From positions 26,598,001 to 26,662,000 of the forward strand of contig CM114273.1 in the NCBI GenBank assembly GCA_050084515.1: a stretch of DNA of 64,000 bases. Direction: 5' to 3'. Made by a program: the position numbers and the translations under genes. Of the stretch, positions 33,711 to 44,400 are shown piece by piece; position 1 is the first letter of the stretch; each line of letters opens with the position of its first letter. Origin of the DNA: Blasia pusilla (Eukaryota; Marchantiophyta; Marchantiopsida; Blasiales). A model generated the notes under the pieces. The model ran no database searches, was not told where the DNA came from, and saw only the letters and a list, made by a program, of their open reading frames with translations.

Positions 33711-35675
33711 ATGAGAGGCGGTTTGGTTCTCTTCTTTGTTGTCCTTCTCTCCGGTTTCGGGAGCTCCCGCGGCGACGGCATATGCAGACCATCAGACATG
33801 AATGCTTTGCTCGGAATTGCGGATGGATTTCTGCCAGTTTCACCAGGGTCTCAGTCAACAAAAGGATGGATTAATGGTACCAACTGCTGCGATTGGTCAG
33901 GCGTGGTTTGTTCTACGGAGGCCGGCGTTACAGTTATTCTCGAACTGTCTTTAAGTGGCGTGATACCGAATCCAAATAATCCAGGACTGTGGGAAGAATC
34001 GCTCCTGCAGTTACGTCCCACGTTGAAAACATTACATTTGGAGGAGGTTTATTTCAATGGTCATTTTCCGAATGTCTTCACCGAGATGACTGCCCTTCGT
34101 GTCTTGGCTATGTTCTACACCAAAATGACTGGGCCGATTCCGAAAGAGATTGAGAATCTAGTCAACCTCGACACATTTATAGTGGAAGAGGATTTCCCCG
34201 ACCCTGGGGCGCCCTTCCACGGTTTAACAGGCTCCATTCCGAGCGAGGTTTGCAAGCTCAAGGAGCTCACGTCTTTCTCTATCATGAATAACGAGTTGAC
34301 TGGGGAGATACCAGACTGCATCGGCGAGATGTTGAATCTCACACTTCTAGCTTTGATGGGAAATCAACTGACTGGAAGGATTCCAGCCTCGATCGGTCGA
34401 CTTAGCAAATTGTCCGACCTCATTCTAACCGGGAACCGATTGACCGGCCCCATTCCTCCAGAGATCGGTATGTTGTCCAGCCTCGTGTACTGTGATATGG
34501 ACGGTAATCTGCTCTCCGGCCCTCTTCCGAAAGAAATTTCACAGCTCCAGAATCTCTTCAGAATTCAGCTTAATGGGAACCGAATAACAGGCAGTATCCC
34601 GGCGGAGTGGGGAAATTCGTCGGGTCTTTTCCAGATCAACCTCCGTGACAACAAACTCAGCGGCGAGATTCCTGCGACGCTCAGCAACATTCGTGGACTG
34701 GCGTACTTGTATCTCGGGAATAACAGTCTCACGGGCCAAATCCCCCCCATGCTCAGCAGTTACTGCAGCAGAGAACCTCAGCGCTGGGACTGCGCTCTGG
34801 AGCTCCGTGACAACCGGCTCTATGGATTCATTCCACAGCAACTCCTGAATGTGACGCTCTATCCCATGACGATCGACCTTTCTAACAACTCGTTGAGTGG
34901 AATCGTGCCGACCTACGTAGGAACTCATCTCATCAGCTTCACCGCCAGCCACAATTACCTGACGGGAGGATTTCCTCTGGAGTTTGCTTCGATCAACACC
35001 GTGGACCTCTCCTTCAATAGTCTCCATTCCGTAGAGGAAACCGGCACATTACCATCGTCGTATCCCAGCAGCGACTACAATTCCCGAATTCAGGATCTCA
35101 ATTTATCCAACAACTGGATGAAAGGGCCATTTCCGCAGTGGCTACTGCGCCTCACTAGCCTTACATCTTACGACCTCTCCAACAACATCCTCTACGGCAC
35201 CGTCCCAGCGGGAGCCTTCGATTTATCCGGCGTCACTTCCATCAACATTTCACACAACTACTTCTACGACACACTCCCTCTGAATCCCTTCGCCAACTCG
35301 TCCGTGATCGAATTACTTGACCTGCACCACAACAGCTTCTACGGCGAGATCACTCCTTCCTTCTGGGCAGTTCTGGACAGGCTGGGAATCGTGACCTTGG
35401 ACCTTTCTGAGAATCGTCTATGGGGCGCGCTCCTGTGGCAGATCGGTTCCATAGGGCCGAACGGTAATGGTGTTTTCGGGACCTACCCGAAGCACCTGGA
35501 CTTCTCTGATAATTTCCTGGGTGCATACATTCCGCGCTCCATCGGCAATCTGATGTATTTGGAGTACTTGGATCTTTCCAACAACCACTTCATTGGAACT
35601 GTTCCCGCTTCGGTGAAGAAGCTTCAGTTCCTCACTTATCTCAATGTAAGCGGGAACGAACTCACCGGAGTGTAA
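33711..35675 (+). CDS. Secreted leucine-rich repeat protein, intronless
   Basis: 654 residues in one exon. Residues 1-22 are a signal peptide (GLVLFFVVLLSG). Residues 25-67 are a plant LRRNT_2 cap starting CRPSDMNALLGI, with the paired-cysteine motif NCCDWSGVVCS. The rest is about 20 plant-type LRRs following LxGxIPxxIGxLxxLxxLxLxxN, for example GLTGSIPSEVCKLKELTSF and YLEYLDLSNNHFIGTVPAS. Many N-x-S/T sites fit an apoplastic ectodomain. The cap resembles those of peptide-hormone receptors of the PSKR type, but the ligand is unknown. The frame ends at NVSGNELTGV, in the middle of a repeat, without C-terminal cap, membrane helix or kinase. It is therefore either a secreted LRR protein, a truncated receptor, or one continued by an exon I cannot find (a weak GTGTAA lies at the stop). 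Confidence 0.9.
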   Translation: MRGGLVLFFVVLLSGFGSSRGDGICRPSDMNALLGIADGFLPVSPGSQSTKGWINGTNCCDWSGVVCSTEAGVTVILELSLSGVIPNPNNPGLWEESLLQLRPTLKTLHLEEVYFNGHFPNVFTEMTALRVLAMFYTKMTGPIPKEIENLVNLDTFIVEEDFPDPGAPFHGLTGSIPSEVCKLKELTSFSIMNNELTGEIPDCIGEMLNLTLLALMGNQLTGRIPASIGRLSKLSDLILTGNRLTGPIPPEIGMLSSLVYCDMDGNLLSGPLPKEISQLQNLFRIQLNGNRITGSIPAEWGNSSGLFQINLRDNKLSGEIPATLSNIRGLAYLYLGNNSLTGQIPPMLSSYCSREPQRWDCALELRDNRLYGFIPQQLLNVTLYPMTIDLSNNSLSGIVPTYVGTHLISFTASHNYLTGGFPLEFASINTVDLSFNSLHSVEETGTLPSSYPSSDYNSRIQDLNLSNNWMKGPFPQWLLRLTSLTSYDLSNNILYGTVPAGAFDLSGVTSINISHNYFYDTLPLNPFANSSVIELLDLHHNSFYGEITPSFWAVLDRLGIVTLDLSENRLWGALLWQIGSIGPNGNGVFGTYPKHLDFSDNFLGAYIPRSIGNLMYLEYLDLSNNHFIGTVPASVKKLQFLTYLNVSGNELTGV

Positions 35676-35975
35676 TTTCGCAGCGTATCACACCACGTCC
35701 ACGTAAAGTCTCTTACTCTACTCCTCTCGCTCACTCCGAATGATTCCACGCGCACCTCCCGCTCTGTTTGTTTCCGGGCTACCTCGCATTATAATGTCTA
35801 GTGCGCAGACATGAAGTAGCAGCAAAATGTAGTATATGTCGGCAGAATTGTGAACTCGCTGCATCTCGTTTCATAATTGAACATCTTTCATTTACACATC
35901 AAGACGGAGGCCGCTAGTTCTTCCGTTTCAGCGCCTAGGTGGGCAGTCAAGTGCAGCTTGCTTGTTGCGGAGCTC

Positions 35976-36114
35976 CCAAGGGAGTTTCCACTTATCCAAG
36001 GTAGCTCCCTAAGTGGAAACTCCCTTGGAAACTCCCTTTGTGGATCTTGAATATTTAGTAGTCATCTATATTATTGCTTTTGTGGATCTTGAATATTTAG
36101 TAGTCATCTATATT
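35976..36114. repeat. 18-bp hairpin followed by a two-unit 42-bp repeat
   Basis: CCAAGGGAGTTTCCACTT (35976-35993) pairs perfectly with AAGTGGAAACTCCCTTGG (36011-36028). Just after it, a unit starting TTTGTGGATCTTGAATATTT is repeated with a 42-bp period from 36037 to about 36117. Looks like a small MITE-type or recombination-prone site. Confidence 0.85.
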
Positions 36115-36117
36115 ATT

Positions 36118-37575
36118 AGAGAGTGACTTTTGATTCGCGAATACAACAAGAAAATGTTTTTCGTAAACAAAATTTTGAATTTTCTATTCTCTATGGCAGG
36201 GGCTATACACTAGTCTCTATTATTATTAGGGGAGAGTGTCTTGTATTGATGTCTCGCTCAAAATTGTTCTAGGAGGAAGGCATTGTTGGACTTATCCTTG
36301 TGAGTGAAAGAGTGTTTATGTTCCTCCTCTCGGCCATAGAGAGAGAGACCTCACAATTCGTCTTGTATGACGAATTGGGCGGCCGGCTTGTGCTTGGGTT
36401 GGCGGACGAGGGAGCAGCCAAGAGTGTTGTGAATGCGAGACAAAATCTCAGCTAGTAAGAACTAAACCTTGCAGAAATTGAAATGCATGAGTGACAGTGA
36501 GCACTTCAAGCCGAATGCAATCCAACAGGGGAAAAAAAAATTTGACGACATCCGCAACGGTAGCACCAGGAGCTTGTTAATTAGAGGTTCATGACGTGAA
36601 GCCATGAGAGAGCCATTTTAGACTAATCGGGATCTACATGTGAGGACCCCCATTATTCAATCAGATTATTATGCATTAGCAGCAACAATCTTTTTGTCCT
36701 TTACCATCGCCCAGAAAGAAACTACCCAATACCTCGAGCCTATCGTAGCCTTGTTAAAAAATAGTCGTGCATGTCTCATGGTGATGGAGCCTTCCTACAC
36801 AGCTGCATTAGGTCGTATTCGAGTTACTCCTTCGGATTTCCCCACATTAACAGTGCGCAAAGTTTAATCGGATCTTTGGCAGAAAAGAGAGAACCAATGA
36901 TACCATATGAGCCTTCCAAAGACGGGAAGATGGAACAAGAAGGATCCTTCGAAAGACAGATTCAAATCAGTCTCATTCTCCCTTCAAGCGCGTAATTTAG
37001 TACGTGTGAGAAATTTGTGTACAACATTAACAAACAAATTGAAGGTGATAAAGGAAATGATCGAGGATCGATGCCATTATTGGAGAACGACATACAAACC
37101 ATAGGATTTGAAGGACAATGTAACATAAATCTGGACAACTTTTGATCTTATGGAATTATTGAAGGAGGGCCGACGTGGCTTACAATAGTGGGTGCATGAA
37201 GGAGGCATTGATACTATTAGTGAAAGAGAAAGAAAACGCATCTGGACATATTTGCCCTTCACTCGATTTGTGGCAACCGATATGACCCAAGGAACGGAGC
37301 AAAGGCAGAAGCAGGCCGCACGCCAGGGGCCGGGTAGCACCGAATGAAGAGCATAAGACGGGCCTTAATAATTTTCAATCCCGCTCCCTCCTTTCCCTGT
37401 CTACATCTAGGCTTCTAGGAATCTGAGATGGTGGATACATATTTTTAGTTTGCCTTGAAAGTCCTTGAGCTCCAAGTTCTATGAGGAATCTTCGGTTGAT
37501 GATAATTCTTTCTCCAATTCTCTCACCACCTTCAATCTGACATTGCCTCCATTTGTGTCCCCACTTTCTTCAGTT
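36118..37575. other. Intergenic, no supported gene
   Basis: Short overlapping frames only (36640-37340, both strands), none with a recognisable domain. Confidence 0.5.
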
Positions 37576-38092
37576 TGTCACGTCTTTTAGGATAGATCGG
37601 TGAGATCTAGTAGAGCGCCTTCGTGAGTAGTTAAGGACAGGCTCAATAGGTCAAGGATGACCTGCTGAAGCCCCGAGAAACCTGAGAGAGCAGATTTCCT
37701 CTTCATTTTGGCTCATTTGGAGCCATATCAAGGAATTTACTATTTTAGATAAGTACCATTTTGAGTATTTGATAAAGTTTATATTTTTGGTAAGTGGCCC
37801 TTGACCTCCTACATCAGGTCAAGAGCCAAGGAGGTGACTTGAGAGCATAGATTACCATGGAGAGAGCTTGGGAGAGGGGAGGGTTATACTTCAAGCAGAG
37901 AGAGCTTGAGAGCTCATTCTCTCTTTGTTGAATCACTTGGCATGAGGCAGCGGAGCTATGGTCTTGCTTGCCTTGTGTGTGTAACCCAAGTCTCTCATTA
38001 GGAGAATGGGTTTGGTTTGACATTGAGAGAGACATGTGAGAGTGCACACATGTGAGAACTATGGTGTTGTGAGAGAGATTGGATCTTATTTT
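37576..38092 (+). repeat. 5' LTR of family B copy 2
   Basis: Aligns with 44719-45235 of the 3' LTR from TGTCACGTCTTTTAGG to the word CTTATTTT, then departs. It lacks the 110-bp tail that ends the 3' LTR. Copy 1 shows the same break point. Confidence 0.8.
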
Positions 38093-39712
38093 ACAAAGAG
38101 AGAATGAGTGAGTGAGAGAGCGTCATGGGGGAGCTCGCTTGCATGTTTTGCAGGTTGGGAATTTTTCCCCCGTTCAGCCGTTCATGGGAGTGCTCACCGG
38201 AGTAAGAGCCACTTACTTGTGATATTTCCTTTGCCGATTTTTCGTGTGGAAGAGTGGCGTGCGGAAGCGCTACCCAATTTTTTATAGGGATTAAGTATGG
38301 GGGCCGATTACCCCATGCCGGTGCTCTCGGGAGCATCATGTCGCTTTCTGATTTGTGTTCTCACATGTTTTATATTTTCGTTTGGAGAAATCAGCGCGGA
38401 AGTGCTGCCAAATTTTGTGTAGGAGAAAGAGACATTAGGTTTTACGACAGTCCCCGTCAATTTTTACAAGAATGTCCAATTCCAAATATTTTTAACATTA
38501 TCATAGATCGTGAAGCTGTGCACGCTGTGCAACAAACGGTGGGTAACTTGGAGTTGCGAGCAAAATTTTATGGTCAATCTTGCAAAACTGCCATTGCTAG
38601 GCAATTTTTAGGGTTAAATTGTTCAAACCCTAAACCAGCCGCCGCGCTGGCAGCGACCGTCACCGTCGTAGTCACCGTCAACGGTCAACCATCACCATCG
38701 ATGGTCAACCGTCACTTTCAATGGTCCGTCATCACCATCAACGGTCCACCGTCCACCGTCCACCATCGCCTAGCGCTGCTCAGAGCTGCGTTTGGCCAAT
38801 GTCCAACCTTTGGTTGCCATTACCGCCATTACAGAGTGGAGGGTCTTCCACGACCACCGTTCATTCTCTGACTTGTGCCGCCACCACATACTTTGGTTTG
38901 GCCGCCACCGTCATTGCAGTTTCGTCATCAACCAGTGATGGCGGGTGACCTCGGGTTATGGTGTTTGAGTTTTCATTGCATGTTGCTATGTTGGGATTGG
39001 TAGCCGCTCGTCGATGATCGAGTACCGTGTCATGACGCCCGTAGCCACAACGCGCCATCAATTGCTCCGTCGTGCCGCTTGTGGCCGCACCGCACCATCT
39101 CGATCGCGGAGCCGCTCCTTCACTAAGGAGCAGAGTATGTGAATTGTTGATTGAGGAGGGTATGCCACCGAGTGCCACACCCCATTCCCGAGTGCCATGT
39201 CGTTTATAGTCGTCTGTGCCGCCAGTGCTGCACCGCACCGCTGGACCTGCACCGCACATCGAGGAGGTTTGAGCAGCGTCAATACGAGAGGAGTGCGACT
39301 TGCTGATTGGAGGAGTTGTCTTCACGACCGAGTTGGGGTCGAGATTTGCAATTGCGAGGAGCGACATCAACATTGTTTTCAGGTTACCCATTGTGGTCTC
39401 TTATCCTGCACGTGTGAGGGATTTCCAGATATCGGGAAGTTATTTGGGATATTGGGTTTCGTGTTGATGCTAGGAGCATCGATGATGTATGGGTTTAGGG
39501 GACATAGACCTGTGTGGAATGTCCACAGTTGATGATGGCTTGTCGATGAGATGATAGATCAGTTGATTTTCTGCACCACGCTGCTTGTTGCCGCACATCA
39601 CATGTCTCACTGAGAGAGTGTAGATTAAGTGCCACATGTTTAGTTTGAGTGATTGTGGGATTACTCGCGAGATTCAGAGTGATCATGTGAGAGGGGCACG
39701 AGGGCCATCACG
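38093..39712 (+). other. Leader region of family B element
   Basis: A long non-coding leader homologous to about 1480-3008 in reverse. It holds a run of related GGTCAACGGTC/ACGGTCCACC words at 38680-38770, several ending in a CGTCA or CATCACC variant. No canonical primer-binding site was found after the LTR. Confidence 0.6.
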
Positions 39713-41235
39713 GTGTCCTTTCAGGATTTTGAGAGGCGTGGTAGTGGATCTAAGAGTAGCTCTAGAGGGTTTACCCGGAGTGGTGCGAGGTTTCGAGGGT
39801 CTCCACGTGAGAGACCGCCACCATCTCCTTCTGTGTTGTCTTCAAACAAGGGGGAGCGTGTAGAGGAGTGTGTTAGTGATCCAACGTACACATTGAGTGG
39901 TCATACCAGTTGGGCGTACGAGATGGACCACCGGGGTAGAGGACCGCGTAGGTTTTCGGGTGTTGTAGGCACTATAGAGCTACATGACTTCATTGCAGAG
40001 TTTAGGAGTTGGTGTGACTCACAGTGGGCTAGGAACTCTAGAGAGTTCAACCCGTTTACAACATGGAACGGTATGTTCCGGCATTTAGAGGGGGCGCCCA
40101 TGGATGATTACCATGAGTTCTCCCACAAATATGCCTAGGAGATTGAGGCATGGCGACTCTACTATGATACACAGTATGTGTCATGGACGGAGTCGTTCCC
40201 AGATGAGGAGGGGGAGTCAGAAGAGGCTACTTCCTCTTCCACCACTGTTGTTTTAGGAGGGGTCACTCGCACTTGAGCAATTGCACCATCTAGTTGGGTT
40301 CTTCCCAGGTTCAACCTCGTGGTTGAGTTCTTTGTTGAGTTGAGGGCGAGCTACCAGGGGATATGGACGGAGAAGTTGCGGAGCATCCACGACTTCCAGA
40401 GGCCCCCGGGTGAGAGTTTGCATGAGGCTTACACTCGCTTGCGCCGGTTGATCAACGTCACTCAGGGGGTGATAGAGGCTCAGGCTATCCAGTCATGGTA
40501 CGCGATGCTGGACCGGACCCTACGGACACAGGTGCGAGAGCGGTGCTTCTTATGAACACCTCCCCTACATTGAGAGATTTTTTTAGGAGTGTCGAGAACA
40601 TTGAGCGTAAAATGGCGGAGGAGAGCGTAGCCACCATGGGCTCTGGGCGAGAGTAGTCACGATTGTCTGCGCCACCTGTGCAGCAACGTGGACCTCGAGA
40701 TAGGTCGACTGTGGCACCACAAGCTCAGGGAGATTATCGAGAGGCCGTGGCACAGAGACGTGCGCTTTCATATGCAGCTTAGTAGCAGCCGCCTACGATT
40801 ACTTGTTTGTCATGTGGTGGAGCCCATCATCAGCGTGATTGCAGTCATCAAGATCATGGACGTGTGCCTCAGCATGGAGGAGGAGATGGTGCTGCACCAA
40901 GAGGTTATCTGTGTGACTTTTGTCAGAGGTATGGTCATACACACGCCAAGTGTTTCCGTTTACATCCTAAGTTACGTCTGAATCGAGGGCGAGAGAGGGC
41001 ACCAGAGGGAGTAGCCGGTCTGGGTGGGCCTAGAGATCATGCACTAGGTGGTCCCGTTGGGGGACGAGGAGCTCGAGTTGCCCGACATGGTGGTGGAGCT
41101 GCCCGTGGAGGAGGTAGAGTCCCACCACCTACACGTGTTGAGGGAGACGCCGGGCGTGAGGCTAGGATGGCTGCTCAGATACATCAGCTACATGAGCACA
41201 TTGCCGCTATTGCATTGAGATTACCCGATGCCTGA
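39713..41235 (+). pseudogene. gag of family B element
   Basis: The same protein as at 130-1463. An Arg/Ser-rich N-terminus is followed by a capsid-like region (ELHDFIAEFRSWCDSQ; then ESLHEAYTRLRRLINVT, a typical Gag helix motif). Two zinc knuckles follow near 40800-40960: CLSCGGAHHQRDC and CDFCQRYGHTHAKC. The latter fits C-x2-C-x4-H-x4-C exactly. A C-terminal Gly/Arg-rich segment and a MAAQIHQLHEHIAA coil end the protein. Stops at 40136 and about 40276 and a frame change near 40550 break it. Confidence 0.8.
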
Positions 41236-41491
41236 TCCGTGGCATTGACATCATATGGAGCAGCCAAAGATATGGAGGATCTTGGTTAGATGTGCGGGGT
41301 TGCCCACACAACGAGGGGAAGCCAAAAAACAGACTAGGATTCCTCAGTCTTCCGCGTTGTTCGAAGCGATCAGGACCCCATCTCCTAATCAGAGTTCCTG
41401 GAGAGTTGGTGATGTTGTTGGTGTGCAGGCACGGATGGGCAATGGGAGAAACGATTAGACAACTCCTATTGCGGATGCTCAGGAGGGGCAT

Positions 41492-42170
41492 GTGTCAAGC
41501 ACGTTGTTGGGGGCGGCCACTGTTGTGTATCGCGCTCCTTTATTTTCTGCTTCCGATGTCATGATATTGGGAGGTACGTCCGCCGAGGTTTTTCGGTTGG
41601 CCGCTACGCTATGTGAGCGTGGAGTTGGAGTTCTTACAACATATTCAGAGGTGATTGCAGAGGAGGTGATGGACCTGCCCTTGGAGCATATGCTCGGACC
41701 GTCCACGTCATATTCATGGCAGGCTGCGGCTGCTAGGATGGCGGAGATTCCCGCTAGACCCGCAATAGAGCGTGCCATGGTTTCTCCTAGTTTTGTGTTG
41801 TTGGATAACCGGGGAGAGGTCTTCAAGTTGGTGAGTCTCAGAGGTAGAGCTTTTAGTTCGCAACATATCTTGTTGGATTCAGGAGCGCAACCCTTGATGT
41901 TGGGGAAACCGACATTCAGAGGATTGGGCTTGACGAGAGCGGATGTGGAGCGTTGTCCATTCCGGATATAGATATCCTTGGGTGGAGCGAGTACCACATA
42001 GTATATCATCCAATAGGAGGTCATGGTGAGGATTTTCCCGGATATCCTACAGATGAGTCCGTGGTGTGAGCCAAGGCGATAGTGACTGATGCAGAGTCCT
42101 ACGACGTCTTAGTTGGTGGAGCAATGTTATACCCGATGGGGTTTTCCCTGGATTATTGAGAGGAGTCAAC
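41492..42170 (+). pseudogene. Retropepsin-like protease of family B element
   Basis: A frame of 159 codons contains the active-site motif ILLDSGAQPLMLGK (D-S-G replacing the common D-T-G). Past a stop near 41971 come VTDAESYDVLVGGAMLYPMG, typical of the region after the protease flap. The upstream part (EVFRLAATLCERGVGVLTTY) is a spacer. It would cleave the element's polyprotein. Confidence 0.7.
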
Positions 42171-42254
42171 GTCCTACAGACCAAGATGGTAGTCAGGTGA
42201 TGGGCGTCTTAGCTCATTACCCGTTCACGCGCGCTCATTACCCGATGTGCGTTA

Positions 42255-42701
42255 CTAAACAACAGCTAACCCAGTGTTGATCCCTCCAAAGAGATCCAAC
42301 ACGTGAATACCCTTCTCTGGGATGCACCACACAATCGGGATGGTGTCCAAAGGGGTCATAACAGCACTCTTGCCTACTTGGGGTTCCTCTAACTTGTCAC
42401 ACTCTAGTGCAAGCGTCTCGCTCCACGCAGTCTACACACGCTTAGTGGATAAGCGTCGAAGCTCCTCAGTCGAGCCCCAAAGCGGCACCTCTCCTCCACG
42501 GACTGATGCGGCTACCATGACACTCCTCTCCATAGAAATGTCAGGAAAGGGAGTATCCTCTGCATGGACGTGTCCCTCAATCAAATCATTAGGCCAAGTG
42601 ATGGCAATGCTTAATGCTGCTAAGGTCGCCATCTCTCCTGGCCGTCGCTCGATTACTTCACCTTTGAATCGAACGGGTAATAGTCTTTCACGCGCGCTCA
42701 T
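42255..42701 (-). pseudogene. N-terminal part of DNMT3-like methyltransferase, inverted
   Basis: Read on the minus strand, opposite to the rest of the element. It gives a linker (LPVRFKGEVIERRPGEM onward) and, after one stop at about 42432, a segment ending GIHVLDLFGGINTGLAVV. The last matches cytosine-5 methyltransferase motif I, the AdoMet-binding loop, and is close to the DNMT3 form LFDGIATG. The linker's start would follow directly from the protease side on the plus strand, so this 460-bp block has been flipped in place. Near-identical direct repeats (TTCACGCGCGCTCATTA) lie at 42224 and 42687. Confidence 0.75.
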
Positions 42702-42764
42702 TATCTGATGATGCGAATCTTGCGATATTTACAGTAGCATCAGCCTCGTTCTCCAACATAAATT

Positions 42765-43493
42765 TTGGAGAATATGCCAATTTTGGGCGATTCGAGGTCC
42801 CGCGTGGTGACGAGTGCACATCAGGTGTGCGCATGGATCGGCCCGACAATGTTGTTAGATGCGGAAAGTGTGGGTTCACGAGCACATATCCCGCGTCTTT
42901 GGTGGACCAACTTGGTACCACACGAGGTGTTACCGAGGGCATATACGAGAGTGGAGCGCCCCTCCAATTTGTTGGTGGATTCTATATTGGATCCGGGCCG
43001 TCAATCAGAGGCAGTGAGGCTAGATGATCGAGCACCATTGACTGTGGTCAACAGGATTGGCAGGCCACGGGCAGCCTTTCCCACATTGGTGAGTTTTCCC
43101 GGTTCCTATGCATTCAAGGAGGCCGGACCTAGCTTGGTTAGGGATGACCAAGTATAGAGGTTGGTGCAGCCCAACGCCAATGAGCAAGAGCAAGCGATAG
43201 GATTCCCCACAAGAGTGACGGCAGTACCGTCAGTATCAGAGGCATCACGACGTCATGTCTTGAGTCAGGAAATGGACCTGAACTGCTTGACATGGATTTT
43301 CAGCTTAGGAGTAGTCGAGCAGCGTTGTTTGAGGACGCGACACATCACAGATGTTGCGTTGGTGAGCCCCATGCCTACCGAGGCGGTTGAGGCAACGACT
43401 TGGGCGAGACCCGAGGAGATCGACACACCAAGGGTGATCAGGAGAGACACCCTTGGACTTCTTGGGATATTTTGCAGGTACGCGAGGAGATGA
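42765..43493 (+). pseudogene. C-terminal part of DNMT3-like cytosine-5 methyltransferase
   Basis: One frame of 243 codons with a single TAG at 43155. It starts at motif VI (LENMPILGDS; the Glu-Asn pair equals the ENV box). It continues to motif VIII-like VGSRAHIPRLWWTNLVP, which parallels VSAAHRARYFWGNLP of DNMT3. A target-recognition-like stretch with ILDPGRQSEAVRLDD follows. The last block is NEQEQAIGFPTRVTAVPSVS, then RRHVLSQEMDLNCLTWIF, which corresponds to motifs IX-X of DNMT3. The enzyme would methylate cytosine in DNA using AdoMet. Motif IV with the catalytic Pro-Cys should lie between motif I and here but is absent, so this copy cannot be active. Confidence 0.85.
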
Positions 43494-43590
43494 TAGCCAT
43501 AGATTGAGTGTGGTTCCGAGTATTGCACGTGGAGATGAGAGTTCTATTGTCCGAGACAGGGTTGCACCATAGCAACCACTGACACCCGCG

Positions 43591-44046
43591 TTGGAGAGTC
43601 CTACTGTAGTCAAGATGGAGACTTTGGAGCCAGATATGGGCCCTAAGTTGACAGGAGGAGAGCGGCGCCGGATACACCAGTTCCTCAGGAGTTATAGGAG
43701 TTGTTTTGCATTTAGTATGCATGATTTGGGTACGCTAAAGGATCCAGGGATCCGCATTGAGTTTTCGAGTGACACCCCGATCTTCCGACGATCCTACAGG
43801 TACACTGACATGGAGAGGGCTCTAATTCAAAGTAGGAGCCAGGACTTGGTTGGAGCAGGACTAGTGGAGATGTCGCATGGAGGGTATGCATCTGCCACTG
43901 TCATGCCCGCCAAGAAGGATGTGCATGGCAACTGGACGGATAGGCGGATGTGTGGAGATTACCAACCTATCAATCGGCAGACGAAGTCCGATAGGTATGC
44001 CATACCCACCCTTGAGGAGATCTTTGATACGATTGGGCATGCAAGT
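43591..44046 (+). pseudogene. Reverse-transcriptase N-terminus of family B element
   Basis: A Ty3-type RT entry. A YRSCFAFSMHDLGTLKDPGI segment matches the pre-RT linker, TPIFRRSYRYTDMERALI matches 'PYR.s..e...i..qv', and GGYASATVMPAKKDVHGNWT then DRRMCGDYQPINRQT match the fingers. It ends at IPTLEEIFDTIGHA. The catalytic F/YxDD box, RNase H and integrase are gone. The sequence jumps directly to the post-integrase domain within the palindrome GCAAGTAGA-CTATG-TCTACTTGC (44041-44063). Confidence 0.85.
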
Positions 44047-44400
44047 AGACTATGTCTACTTGCAACAGACAGCACCCATGACATTGGATATGACTGCAAG
44101 GCACATCATCTTGAGAGTGCGTGAGGTTTTGCCATCCGGTGTTCTCTTATTGGAGGGACGCGATGGTATGGTTTGGAAGGACCATGTGTGTAACTGTATT
44201 CCATGTCATCTTCCGAACATTGACGATATAGTTGATTCGAGCTTAGCAATAGTTCCTGCAGGCTTGCGGTGTATGTTGTGTGGTTCTGCCTATGGTGCAG
44301 CCACTATGCTACTTTGTGATGGGTGTTCGAGAGGATGGCATATGGCATGTTTGACGCCACCTCTCACTAGGGTTCCTTAAGGACGATGGATGTGTCCTAG
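44047..44400 (+). pseudogene. Post-integrase domain and PHD finger of family B element
   Basis: It is in another frame than RT. First comes a small beta-rich domain (YVYLQQTAPMTLDMTARHII, LLLEGRDGMVWKDHV) like those behind Ty3 integrases. Then a PHD zinc finger: CMLCGSAYGAATMLLCDGC, GWHMACLTPPL, then after a stop GRWMCPR. The Cys4-His-Cys order is clear, though the last cysteine reads Arg and a TAA precedes it. PHD fingers read histone H3 tails, so the intact family probably used it to choose or mark chromatin at insertion. Confidence 0.8.

Noticed and set aside
42432-42701. Minus-strand 89-codon frame as an independent host gene
   Set aside because: It continues into methyltransferase motif I and fits the element's own protein order once seen as an inverted block.
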